Shown here piece by piece: positions 35,417 through 43,740 of a DNA stretch of 43,765 nucleotides. Origin of the DNA: Candidatus Kapaibacterium sp. (GTDB lineage Bacteria > Bacteroidota > Ignavibacteria > Kapaibacteriales > UBA4661); NCBI GenBank assembly GCA_004292595.1, contig RDXM01000134.1:1-43765 (forward strand), in the 5' to 3' direction. Position 1 is the stretch's first letter. Each line of letters starts with the position of its first letter. Under the pieces are notes generated by a model. It ran no database searches, was not told the origin of the DNA, and worked only from the letters and a program-made list of their open reading frames with translations. The position numbers were made by a program, and so were the translations under genes.

Positions 35417-36727
35417 ATGATGCACGCACGCTTGCTTCGTTCTCTTTGCGGAATGGCGTTGCTTCTGGCTTTCAGCATAACATTTATGCCCCTTGAAGGC
35501 TTTGCGCAGCGCAAAGTTCCCTCGAAAGAGCTTGCCGCCCGATTTATCAAGCTCGGTATGTCGTACCGAGAAGGCGGCGATGCCGATAACGCTTTGTATT
35601 TCCTAAACAAAGGTCTTAATCTGTCGCGGCAAACAAAAAACCGCTACTGGGAGGCTGCTGCTTACGAAATGATTGGTTTGGTGTACAAGGACTTACGCGA
35701 TAAAGACCGCGCTGTCCAGAACCTTCAAAAGGCTCGCCGAATCTACAACGACATCATTCGCTCGCCGAATGGAAGTCAGGTAGCGATTGAACGCGAGCTG
35801 GAACAGGCGCAGATGATGGACTACAACAGCGTTTCTGAAAATGAAAACGAAACTGCACTTGCCCAGCAAGTCGAGGTCTTGCGCAATCAAGTGGATTTGC
35901 TCAAAAGCGAAAATGCCGCTTTGCGCGAGGAAATTGCGATGCTGCGCAGCGAAAACAGCTTTACTCCGAACCGCCTAGAAGCAGCACCGCCGCCACCACA
36001 ATCGCAGTACCCCGCTCCACAAGCACCACCGCGAGCAAACGGCGCATACAACAGCGCATTCAACGTTGAGCCAATCAATATGCTGGACTTGGACGCTCTC
36101 GAAAATATGAACGGATTTACGTCGCTCGAAGAAGCATTGAAGAATCCTGATGCTGTGGTGAAGCTGGATTTGCAAAATAATGGCATGAAAGCCTTGCCGC
36201 CAGAAATAGGACGCTTCCGCAATCTCCAATATCTGAACGTCAGTCGTAATCAGCTTTCTGAGCTACCCCGCGAAATTGGCAACCTTGCTCGCTTGCAGGT
36301 GTTGAATGTTAGTGGTAATCAAATTGATATTGTTCCAGCAGAATTGCGCCGCTTGCAGAGCTTGAAACAGCTGAATCTTTCTGCAAATTTGCTCAAAAAA
36401 CTTCCGCCCGAAATCGGCAGCCTGACCAAGCTAGAATTTTTGGATGCGGGCGAAAACCGCCTCACGCAAGTTCCCGCCGCCATTGGCTTGGCAACAAATA
36501 TTCGCACACTGTATCTGCGCACCAATTCGCTGACCACGTTGCCGCCCGAAATCGGCAAACTCAAGCGTTTGCGTGATTTGGATATTGATGACAATTTCTT
36601 TACCGATGAAGATTTGGACTTGGTTTTTGCAACCTTGCCCGACACCAATATCATCACCCAAACCCAGCAAGGCGCACAAACAGGCGGCGGCGAAGAGCCT
36701 TTGCCAGAAAACAACGGCGGGCAGTAA
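35417..36727 (+). CDS. Exported TPR / coiled-coil / leucine-rich-repeat protein
   Basis: 436 residues. A signal peptide (about 1-30, ending EGFAQ) is followed by TPR-like helices (about 35-115: ARFIKLGMSYREGGDADNAL, AAYEMIGLVYKDLRDKDRAVQNL). A coiled coil covers about 145-182 (QQVEVLRNQVDLLKSENAAL), then a Pro/Gln-rich linker (about 190-212). The entry motif SLEEALKNPDAVVKLDL leads into seven 23-residue LRRs (about 250-415, consensus LPPEIG.L..L..LN.S.N.L). The tail is Gly/Glu-rich. It is likely a periplasmic or surface-exposed interaction scaffold. The entry and cap segments match those of the LRR protein at 11417-12550, so both probably belong to one lineage-specific family. The following barrel gene starts 148 nt downstream on the same strand. 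Confidence 0.9.
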   Translation: MMHARLLRSLCGMALLLAFSITFMPLEGFAQRKVPSKELAARFIKLGMSYREGGDADNALYFLNKGLNLSRQTKNRYWEAAAYEMIGLVYKDLRDKDRAVQNLQKARRIYNDIIRSPNGSQVAIERELEQAQMMDYNSVSENENETALAQQVEVLRNQVDLLKSENAALREEIAMLRSENSFTPNRLEAAPPPPQSQYPAPQAPPRANGAYNSAFNVEPINMLDLDALENMNGFTSLEEALKNPDAVVKLDLQNNGMKALPPEIGRFRNLQYLNVSRNQLSELPREIGNLARLQVLNVSGNQIDIVPAELRRLQSLKQLNLSANLLKKLPPEIGSLTKLEFLDAGENRLTQVPAAIGLATNIRTLYLRTNSLTTLPPEIGKLKRLRDLDIDDNFFTDEDLDLVFATLPDTNIITQTQQGAQTGGGEEPLPENNGGQ

Positions 36728-36812
36728 CGAGTTTTTTCTTGAAAATATCTGCTTCAGCTTCTCGGCTTCCGACGCTATTTTTATGCAGTTCAGTCAGACG
36801 GTGTGCTTCACA

Positions 36813-36840
36813 ATTTTGCTCCAACGATTTTGCTCCAACG
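36813..36840 (+). repeat. Tandem duplication of 14 bp upstream of the barrel gene
   Basis: ATTTTGCTCCAACG occurs twice head to tail and a third ATT follows. It lies 36-63 bp upstream of the ATG at 36876, so copy changes could alter promoter or leader spacing. Confidence 0.6.
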
Positions 36841-36875
36841 ATTATCAAACTCCATCATTCAATCTGCGAACATTT

Positions 36876-38516
36876 ATGAAACGTTCATTCTTTCTTTGCG
36901 TTGTGATGCTGTGGCTGGCATCATCTATGCTCTGGAGCCAAGTGCGACGCGCACCCGCTACAAATAGCAGGACAGGCGCAAGTCGCGCTCCAGCAGCCCG
37001 CTCCACAGCAGCTCCCCCGCCAGCAACGGCGGCGGCACAGCCACAAATTGCTAATGACCCGCCCACTGGTACAGCCCCCGCTCCAGCACCAGTGGGTTCT
37101 GTTCGTGCTAATACGCCCGCCAGTAGTCGTGTTCGCGCTCCTGGTCGCCCAAGTACAGCGCGGGGTGTGCAAGTGCCGCGCACAGGTGCGCCAGCAGCAG
37201 CACCGCGCCCAGTGGCGCAAGTGCCACGCACACAAATTGACTACTGTACGTTGTGCGTCAGTACGCTTGCTTCGATTGAGCATCCGCTTGTGAGTGGTTC
37301 GCTGGCTCGCCATGCGGCATTGGGCGGCGGCGGCTATGGCATGGGCGGGCAATATATCACCTACGGCGCGAATCCGTTTTTGATTGATTCCTATTCCATT
37401 TTCTACAATCCCGCATATGCCGACCGCTACCGCGATGCGATTTTTGTGAATGCTGGTTCGATTAGTTCTGGTCCAAATTCGCAGCCGCTCTCAAGTTTTG
37501 GCGGTCCGTCGCTGGGAGCAATTTTCTCCATTAGTCCCCGCGTTACGGTGGGCGGGATTGTTTCGTTTGAATCCTTTCCCGGCACAACACCCGTCAATAC
37601 GGACATTGCAAGCGGCATTGCCATTGCAAGCATCTTGGGCTTGGGATATACGGGATTTATACCCAATCCAAACTTCACGCTCATTCGCGCTCGCAACGTC
37701 GCACAACTGCAAACAACCTACAACACTGCGCCAGAAAACAGCAAAGGTGGTGTCGTCTTAGCGGCTGGTGTGTCCTATACTTCCACGTCGCTCGCACCGC
37801 TTACCCTGCAGCCGCGCCCGCAAACTGGCTCGAACTTAACGCAAATTGGCTTCAATTTTGGCATTCTTGTAACGACAAACACAACATCTATGTTTGATTT
37901 ATCGGCATCGGTGTTGCTTCCGCGCGTTTCATTGCCTCTGCCGAACAGCACCAATGGTACTGCGGTCTATAACAGCACAATTATCGGCATTAATGCTCGG
38001 TATATCGCACGGTTGTCGAAAGAATTTACGCTTATTCCGATGGCGAATATCTACGCCGTTTCGAGCGGTTCGCCGTACTTTGGGAATATAAACAGCTTCG
38101 ATGGTGGTATTGGCTTCAATTACGTGTCTGGTCCGCTTTTGTTTGTCGGCGGTATCAGTGTGGGCGTGGGCGGCGGCGGTAATTTGCCGTCGCAAGCCGT
38201 CATTGGCGCGGGTCCGATTTCGCAAGAGTTGATTCTCCCGCGCTGGAATCTTGGTGCAGAATATCGCATTATTGAATGGTTCAAGATTCGTGCGGGCTAC
38301 GCAGGCTACACCTCAACATCAAGTAGCAATGACATACGTTTCCCGTCGTACTTTAACTATGGCTTGTCGCAAGGCGTTTCGCTCGGATTTGGTTTGGAGT
38401 TTGGGAAATTTACGCTCGACCTCACCACCGACACCCGCACCTTGCAACGCGGCTTTGGCAATATCGGAAGCGGCGAACCGACCTTTGGTTTTGTGTCGGC
38501 GAACTTCCGGTTTTAA
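36876..38516 (+). CDS. Outer-membrane beta-barrel protein with Pro/Ala-rich N-terminal linker
   Basis: 546 residues. The signal peptide covers about 1-21. A region rich in Pro, Ala, Thr and Arg spans about 23-119 and is predicted disordered. A Cys pair follows (C124 and C127 in YCTLC) just before the barrel. The rest (about 140-546) alternates polar and hydrophobic residues in strands such as GAIFSISPRVTVGGIVSF and ends in SANFRF with a C-terminal aromatic residue, typical of barrels inserted by BamA. FYNPAYADRYRDAIFVNAG recalls the NPA motif of FadL/PorV-like families, so a T9SS-related PorV-like or transport role is possible, but assignment is uncertain. The ATG at 36876 is chosen for the signal peptide; the frame is open further upstream through the preceding gene's end, which is not credible. 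Confidence 0.78.
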   Translation: MKRSFFLCVVMLWLASSMLWSQVRRAPATNSRTGASRAPAARSTAAPPPATAAAQPQIANDPPTGTAPAPAPVGSVRANTPASSRVRAPGRPSTARGVQVPRTGAPAAAPRPVAQVPRTQIDYCTLCVSTLASIEHPLVSGSLARHAALGGGGYGMGGQYITYGANPFLIDSYSIFYNPAYADRYRDAIFVNAGSISSGPNSQPLSSFGGPSLGAIFSISPRVTVGGIVSFESFPGTTPVNTDIASGIAIASILGLGYTGFIPNPNFTLIRARNVAQLQTTYNTAPENSKGGVVLAAGVSYTSTSLAPLTLQPRPQTGSNLTQIGFNFGILVTTNTTSMFDLSASVLLPRVSLPLPNSTNGTAVYNSTIIGINARYIARLSKEFTLIPMANIYAVSSGSPYFGNINSFDGGIGFNYVSGPLLFVGGISVGVGGGGNLPSQAVIGAGPISQELILPRWNLGAEYRIIEWFKIRAGYAGYTSTSSSNDIRFPSYFNYGLSQGVSLGFGLEFGKFTLDLTTDTRTLQRGFGNIGSGEPTFGFVSANFRF

Positions 38517-38535
38517 TGCCAGAACATCGGTACGA

Positions 38536-38589
38536 GAAGGAATACCGTTCACACCCCTGATTTGATGCGGTGTTGCGTGGTATTCCTTC
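38536..38589. repeat. Long palindromic stem-loop downstream of the barrel gene
   Basis: GAAGGAATACC pairs perfectly with GGTATTCCTTC (11 bp), and an inner ACACC/GGTGT stem shortens the loop. It could be a small dispersed palindromic element or part of a terminator; no T-run follows. The rest of the 38517-38710 spacer shows nothing else. Confidence 0.55.
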
Positions 38590-38710
38590 GCGTGTTTGCT
38601 TACGGACTGCTGATGTATCCTTGATGCAGAGGATGGTTTTTTCTTCACTTTTATTTTGAATAATTATGCTATGGAAGCCTGATTCTACCACGTTTGACGG
38701 GCAACATTCC

Positions 38711-41700
38711 ATGTTCTTCGCCATGCAGAAAAGCCGCAATCATCACCTGCTTGCGAGTATTCTCTGCATCGCGCTTGTCTGGATGCCACTTTTCGGCTTG
38801 GCTACGACCAAGCTCCGTGCGCAGTCTCTTCTGACCATTGCGCCCGTCAGCGACCTTGTAACTGCACTGAATACGCCCGTGTCGGGGCAAATCCGCCTCA
38901 CCGATGCCAACCCGAACTCCGTGATGATGCTGGGGTTTGCCGACGACAACGCGCTTATTCCCAATGAAAATATCGTCATTAGCCAAACGGGCGCAATCCG
39001 CCAACTCACCGTAACGCCAACGCCTGGACGCTCTGGCACAACCGTGATTACGATTATCGGCACAAACGCCGTTGGGCAGAATGCGCAAGTTACCTTCAAT
39101 ATCACCGTTGGCGGGGCAAGCTCTGCGCCGAGCATCAGCACTATTCCGCCAACAGCCACCGTGCAGGGCAATCCCGTTACGGTGAATTTTACCATTACCG
39201 ACACCGACCCCAGTGCGGTCAATGTCATCCCCAGTAGCGATAATTTTTTGCTGGTGCCGCAATCGGGCTTGCAAGTAACGGGCTTTGGCGCGTCGCGCTC
39301 ACTGCGTATCGCGCCGAGTTCGACGCAGTTTGGCACGGCATCCATTACGCTTACTGCCACGAATCCGAGCGGTTTTTCTTCGCGCCAGACCTTCACGCTC
39401 ACCGTCAATCGCGCCGACCAAGCCATGCCCAGCATTACCTCGCCCGGTGATCTTGTTGCGGCGATTGACCAAACTATTTTGGGATTTTTCTCGGTGCAAG
39501 ATCTCTCTGGTCCGCAAAACGTCGTGGTTTCGGGAAGTTCTAATAATCCGTCGGTGATTCCCAACGAAAACGTCCGTGTTTCGGGCGTTGGCACGGCGCG
39601 GACGGTTTCGATTACGCCCGCTCCGGGCAGAACGGGCGAAGCATTGATTGTCCTTCGCGCCATTAACCAAGCGGGTTTGAGCGCAATCGCTGTCTTTACC
39701 GTCTATGTGGCAAATCCCTTCGCACCCGCACAAATACGCAATCTCCGCGATACGACCGTCTTGCAAAATACAACGCTCGTTTTTCCCTTTACGGTGATTG
39801 ATGCAAATTTGAGTACGCTGCAGCTTCAGCCAACCTCAGCAAATCCCGACGTTATTCCCGAAGCAAATATGCGGATTACTGGCACAGGAACATCGCGTAT
39901 CTTGACCGTAAACCCCAATCAAAACCGCTTCGGAGAAGCTGCCATCGCCATTACGACGCTGAATCAGAATGCCTTTCGTTCGTCGGCATTGCTGCGTATT
40001 ACCGTTGTCGCGCCGCCTGTTTTGGGAACAATTCCACCGCTCTCGACCCGCATCAATACTACTGTTCAAGGGAATCTGACCGTAAGCGATGCTAATCCAG
40101 GAAGTGTGAATTTTACCGTATCGTCGTCCAATCCCGACCTTGTGCCGAATGCAAATGTTTCCGTTACAGGAACGGGGACAAATCGCGTTATTACCGTCAA
40201 TCCCGCATTTAATCGCACTGGAACGGTAACAATAACGCTGACCGCCACCAACAATGCGGGCTTGACGGCAACAACCAGTTTTCCCGTCACCGTTTTCCAG
40301 CCACAGACACCGCCGAGCGTGGGTACGATTGCCAATGCTGCCACGCAGCGCAACGTCCCGCTCTCGCTGATGTTCACGGTGAGCGATGCCGATGTTAGTT
40401 CGCTACGTTTCAGCTTTGCCTCGTCGAATCCGTCAGTGTTTCCCGCACAAAACATCATGGTCAGTGGTTTGGGAACGATGCGCACCGTAACACTTATTCC
40501 CTCGCCAAATGCGGTGGGAAGTGCGTTTATTACGATGACCGTAACGAATTCTGCTGGACTCAGCACCATGACGGGCTTTACCGTAACGGTTGTGCCGCCG
40601 CCAGCACCGCCGAGTTTGAGCGCAATTATCAATCTCACCACCGAGCAGAATCGTTCTGTTACGATGCCGTTTGTTGTGAGCGACGAAGATATTCCGAGCA
40701 TTCAACTTCGCGCAAACTCGAATAATCAAGCCTTGTTGCCAGATTTTAATTTACAATTTGGTGGCTTTGGTGCCTCGCGCACTATCACCATTACGCCCGG
40801 CTTCAATCAGCTTGGAAGCGGCGTAATTACGATTACGGCGACGAATCGTCAGGGACAAACAGCAACTCTGACGCTGAACGTAACCGTTACGCCGCCCCAG
40901 ATTCCACCGACGATTCAGCCGATTGGCAATGTTATTTTGGGGCAAAATCAAACCACAAATCGCACCTTGACCGTCAGCGACCCGAACTTTTTGAGTACGC
41001 TCAGTTTCCGAACCGAAAGCTCGAATCCATCGGTGCTTTCGACCTTTGGCTTGCCGATAAGCGGCTTCGGGACACAGCGTAATTTGACCATTGCGCCAAA
41101 TCTGAACGTTTCTGGCTCGTCGGAAGTGCGCCTTACGGTAACGAATCAGATTGGACTGAGCGCGAATACGAGCTTTTTGGTAACGGTCGTGCCGCCGCCC
41201 AGCATCACGCCGCCGCCGATTTCTCCGCCAAATACCAGTGGCATTCCTTTTCTTGAAACCCGCATAAATACAAGCACGAACTCCTCGTTTACGGTTATTG
41301 ATAATAGCGGTTTTCCACTCAGTTTTACCGTACAAAGCTCGAATACGACGCTTGTGCCAGTGGATAGTGTGCGATTTATCCGCGACGGAAACACGGTGCG
41401 CGTGATAATCAATCCAGCACAAGACCAGACCGGACGCGCTCGCATCACGGTAACGGTCAGCAATGGTTTTTCTTCGTCCGTCATTTCATTCGATGTAGAT
41501 GTGAAGCCAAATCCGCCCATTCCGCGTATTCCGTTCCTCATTGCACCGCCGAATAACACGACAGGCTTATCAATAAATCAGAATCAATTCCGTTGGTCGA
41601 GTGTGCCGGGTGCGGTGCTGTATCATGTTCAAATTTCCAATGATTCATTGTTCCAGCTCATTTATCTGAACAATCCCGAACTGACCGATACAAGCTGGGT

Positions 41701-42211
41701 GATAACGACCTTCAACATTGAGCGGCAGTATTTCTGGCGTGCGCGGGCGTTGTTTGGGCTTACGCCTGGCGATTGGTCGGAGGTCTGGACGTTCCGCACA
41801 GGGCGTGTGCGTCAGGGCGGAGGATTTGCAAAGAGCGAGAACGGCGCAGATGCAAGCAGTAGTCAGGTGTTTGCAGGGCAGCAGCCAGCGCATTCGGAGC
41901 AGCGCGTGGTGCGGATGATTGGCTCGGATGCCGCACAAATACTGAGTTCTGGAGCGCGTTTGATTGCCAATATTCCAAATCCTTTCAACGAAACCACACG
42001 CATTGAATATGAGCTTGGCGAGGACTTGGACGTGCGTTTGGAAATAACGGATGTGCTTGGCAAACAGGTAGCAGAGCTTGTGCGCTCACGGCAGAGAGCA
42101 GGCTTGTACGCGCTCGACTGGAACGCACAGAGCTTGCCGTCAGGCGTGTATGTATGCCGCTTGCACACTCCCAAGCAGAGCCTCAGCCGCCAAATGCTTA
42201 TTCAGCGATAA
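38711..42211 (+). CDS. Large secreted protein with nine Ig-like repeats, Fn3-like domain and T9SS tail
   Basis: About 1,166 residues from the ATG at 38711 (alternatives 38666 and 38723). The signal peptide ends near KLRAQ. Nine repeats of about 95-100 residues follow, each with D(A/T/E)(N/D) near the first third, S.NP.(L/V)(I/V)P...., G.GT.R..T..P....G...ITLTATN.AGL.A and a closing VTVV.PP, as in bacterial Ig/cadherin-like adhesin repeats. Then comes an Fn3-like domain (FRWSSVPGAVLYHVQIS ... YFWRARALFGLTPGDWSEVWTF). The C-terminal ~85 residues form a T9SS type A sorting domain (IPNPFNETTRIEYEL, ITDVLGKQVAEL, LPSGVYVCRL). Predicted as a surface-bound adhesive or structural protein exported by T9SS. 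The ligand is unknown. Confidence 0.88.
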   Translation: MFFAMQKSRNHHLLASILCIALVWMPLFGLATTKLRAQSLLTIAPVSDLVTALNTPVSGQIRLTDANPNSVMMLGFADDNALIPNENIVISQTGAIRQLTVTPTPGRSGTTVITIIGTNAVGQNAQVTFNITVGGASSAPSISTIPPTATVQGNPVTVNFTITDTDPSAVNVIPSSDNFLLVPQSGLQVTGFGASRSLRIAPSSTQFGTASITLTATNPSGFSSRQTFTLTVNRADQAMPSITSPGDLVAAIDQTILGFFSVQDLSGPQNVVVSGSSNNPSVIPNENVRVSGVGTARTVSITPAPGRTGEALIVLRAINQAGLSAIAVFTVYVANPFAPAQIRNLRDTTVLQNTTLVFPFTVIDANLSTLQLQPTSANPDVIPEANMRITGTGTSRILTVNPNQNRFGEAAIAITTLNQNAFRSSALLRITVVAPPVLGTIPPLSTRINTTVQGNLTVSDANPGSVNFTVSSSNPDLVPNANVSVTGTGTNRVITVNPAFNRTGTVTITLTATNNAGLTATTSFPVTVFQPQTPPSVGTIANAATQRNVPLSLMFTVSDADVSSLRFSFASSNPSVFPAQNIMVSGLGTMRTVTLIPSPNAVGSAFITMTVTNSAGLSTMTGFTVTVVPPPAPPSLSAIINLTTEQNRSVTMPFVVSDEDIPSIQLRANSNNQALLPDFNLQFGGFGASRTITITPGFNQLGSGVITITATNRQGQTATLTLNVTVTPPQIPPTIQPIGNVILGQNQTTNRTLTVSDPNFLSTLSFRTESSNPSVLSTFGLPISGFGTQRNLTIAPNLNVSGSSEVRLTVTNQIGLSANTSFLVTVVPPPSITPPPISPPNTSGIPFLETRINTSTNSSFTVIDNSGFPLSFTVQSSNTTLVPVDSVRFIRDGNTVRVIINPAQDQTGRARITVTVSNGFSSSVISFDVDVKPNPPIPRIPFLIAPPNNTTGLSINQNQFRWSSVPGAVLYHVQISNDSLFQLIYLNNPELTDTSWVITTFNIERQYFWRARALFGLTPGDWSEVWTFRTGRVRQGGGFAKSENGADASSSQVFAGQQPAHSEQRVVRMIGSDAAQILSSGARLIANIPNPFNETTRIEYELGEDLDVRLEITDVLGKQVAELVRSRQRAGLYALDWNAQSLPSGVYVCRLHTPKQSLSRQMLIQR

Positions 42212-42255
42212 GGTGTGAAGAGACACAAATCTTTCACGGAGTAGAATCCATCATT

Positions 42256-42294
42256 GTAGAGACAAGGCTGCACCATGCTGCGCCTTGTCTCTAC
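42256..42294. repeat. Palindromic hairpin GTAGAGACAAGGC upstream of the glycosyltransferase
   Basis: GTAGAGACAAGGC pairs perfectly with GCCTTGTCTCTAC (13 bp) around a 13-nt loop. The inner CAAGGC...GCCTTG resembles the P1/P2 palindrome. The GTAGAGAC...GTCTCTAC frame recalls dispersed repeats frequent in cyanobacterial and other genomes (recalled, not searched). It may also end the upstream transcript. Confidence 0.65.
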
Positions 42295-42317
42295 GTTTAT
42301 TTTCTCTACGTTTATTT
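42288..42317 (+). repeat. Tandem 15-bp duplication next to the hairpin
   Basis: TCTCTACGTTTATTT is repeated twice exactly. The first copy overlaps the right arm of the GTAGAGACAAGGC hairpin, so the duplication probably arose at the edge of that element. It lies 12 bp before the Shine-Dalgarno of the glycosyltransferase gene. Confidence 0.65.
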
Positions 42318-42328
42318 TTGTCGTGTTT

Positions 42329-42338
42329 GGAAAGGAAG
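42329..42338 (+). promoter_or_regulatory. Strong Shine-Dalgarno deciding the glycosyltransferase start
   Basis: GGAAAGGAAG lies 5 nt before the ATG at 42344. The frame is open upstream to 42275, but that part is made of the palindromic repeat and its tandem copy, so the start at 42344 is clearly right. Confidence 0.75.
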
Positions 42339-42343
42339 CGTTT

Positions 42344-43654
42344 ATGAAAAATGTTTTAGTGATTGCGTATTATTTTCCGCCATCGGGTGGCGCAGGTGTG
42401 CAGCGTGTCTTGAAACATATTCGGTATCTGCCAGATTTTGGCTGGAATCCTATTGTTCTGACGGTGGAGAACGGCGAATATCCCGCCCGCGATGAATCCT
42501 TGATACAGCAAATTCCGCCGAATATCCACATTGAGCGCACTCGCATTTATGAGCCGTATAGCCTTTATCGGCAGTTTGTCGGGCAGCCCGCCCACACGCC
42601 GATTGACGTAAATACGCTCAAAAAAAATGCGTCCGAGCGGAGCTTTGCCGAGAATATTGCCGAGCAGATTCGCGCAACCTTCTTCATTCCTGATGCGCGT
42701 GTAGGATGGCTGCTCACGGCTGTTGATGCGGGGTTGCGGCTTATCAAGGAACACAATATCACGGCACTCTATAATTCTTCCCCGCCCTACACGACCGCGC
42801 TGATTGCCCGCCAACTCAAGCGAAAAACAGGCTTGCCCTGGGTAACGGGCTTCCGCGACCCATGGACGGGCTTTCTAACGACACCAAAACGCTGGTTTCT
42901 TCCTGCGTGGATTGATAAACGCCTCGAACGCTCTGTGTTTGAGGAAGCAGATGCTATCGAATGCGCATGGGAAGGCATTCGCAAAGATATTGCTGGAAAA
43001 TTCCCGCATATTCCCGCCGAAAAATACCACCATATTCCCAACGGCTTCGATTCTAACGATTACCCCGCCATCCCGCCAGTGCAGAACGAGCGATTTACCA
43101 TCACTTACACTGGTTCGATGTATGGCTATCGCACACCAGCATCGTTTTTGAAGGCATTGGAAGGAGTGATTGCGCAGGGAGAAATTCTGCCAAACGAAGT
43201 ATTGGTGCGCTTTATCGGGCGTTTTGGCGACGAAATTCATGTGATGTTTGCCGCATTTCCGCACCAAGAGTGCTTGCAAATCCTCGGCTATATGCCGCAT
43301 GAAGAAAGTATCGGCTATTTATTGCGCTCGGACGCGCTCTTGCTCGTGGTGGATGAAGCAAAAGAAAGCGAGGAAATTGTTCCGGGGAAAGTGTATGAGT
43401 ATGTTGGTGCAATGCGCCCGATTCTCGCCGTCGCGCCCACGCACGGAGCTATTCACGAGCTTTTGCAGGAAACCGCTTCTGGTAAAACCGCGCATCAATC
43501 GGATGTTGCGGGCATTGCTGCAAATATCCGCAGCTATTTCCGTGCATGGAAAGCGAAGGAAGCATTTACCCCAAACACAAGTATTATTCAGCACTTTGAG
43601 CGAAAAAATGCAACAGGAGCATTGGCGCGGCTTCTGGCACATACTGAACACTGA
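42344..43654 (+). CDS. Glycosyltransferase, GT4/GT-B type
   Basis: 436 residues. The N-terminus VLVIAYYFPPSGGAGVQRVLKHIRYLP is the first Rossmann unit of GT-B fold enzymes with its Gly-rich loop. The middle has YNSSPPYTTALIARQLKRKTGLPWVTGFRDPW, typical of this sub-family. The C-terminal nucleotide-sugar domain includes FTITYTGSMYG, the bilobal loop and EEIVPGKVYEYVGAMRPILAV, where the Glu-rich motif resembles the retaining GT4 signature. It transfers a sugar from an activated donor to a growing polysaccharide or glycoconjugate at the inner face of the membrane; donor and acceptor cannot be told. No other polysaccharide gene is in the window, but the gene is near the right edge, so a cluster may continue beyond it. 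Confidence 0.88.
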   Translation: MKNVLVIAYYFPPSGGAGVQRVLKHIRYLPDFGWNPIVLTVENGEYPARDESLIQQIPPNIHIERTRIYEPYSLYRQFVGQPAHTPIDVNTLKKNASERSFAENIAEQIRATFFIPDARVGWLLTAVDAGLRLIKEHNITALYNSSPPYTTALIARQLKRKTGLPWVTGFRDPWTGFLTTPKRWFLPAWIDKRLERSVFEEADAIECAWEGIRKDIAGKFPHIPAEKYHHIPNGFDSNDYPAIPPVQNERFTITYTGSMYGYRTPASFLKALEGVIAQGEILPNEVLVRFIGRFGDEIHVMFAAFPHQECLQILGYMPHEESIGYLLRSDALLLVVDEAKESEEIVPGKVYEYVGAMRPILAVAPTHGAIHELLQETASGKTAHQSDVAGIAANIRSYFRAWKAKEAFTPNTSIIQHFERKNATGALARLLAHTEH

Positions 43655-43690
43655 ACACTGATAGGGCTTTCGCAAAATGTGCTTTTGAAG

Positions 43691-43717
43691 CTCACAGACA
43701 GGAATGTCTGTGCCACC
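43691..43717 (+). repeat. Dispersed element R5, right half only
   Basis: CACAGACAGGAATGTCTGTGCCAC (43693-43716) is the right arm of the TAGTGGCACAGA family without core or left arm. It lies 38 bp after the glycosyltransferase stop and 24 bp before the left arm of R6. Confidence 0.75.
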
Positions 43718-43740
43718 AAAGCCAGTATCTATCAGTTTTG

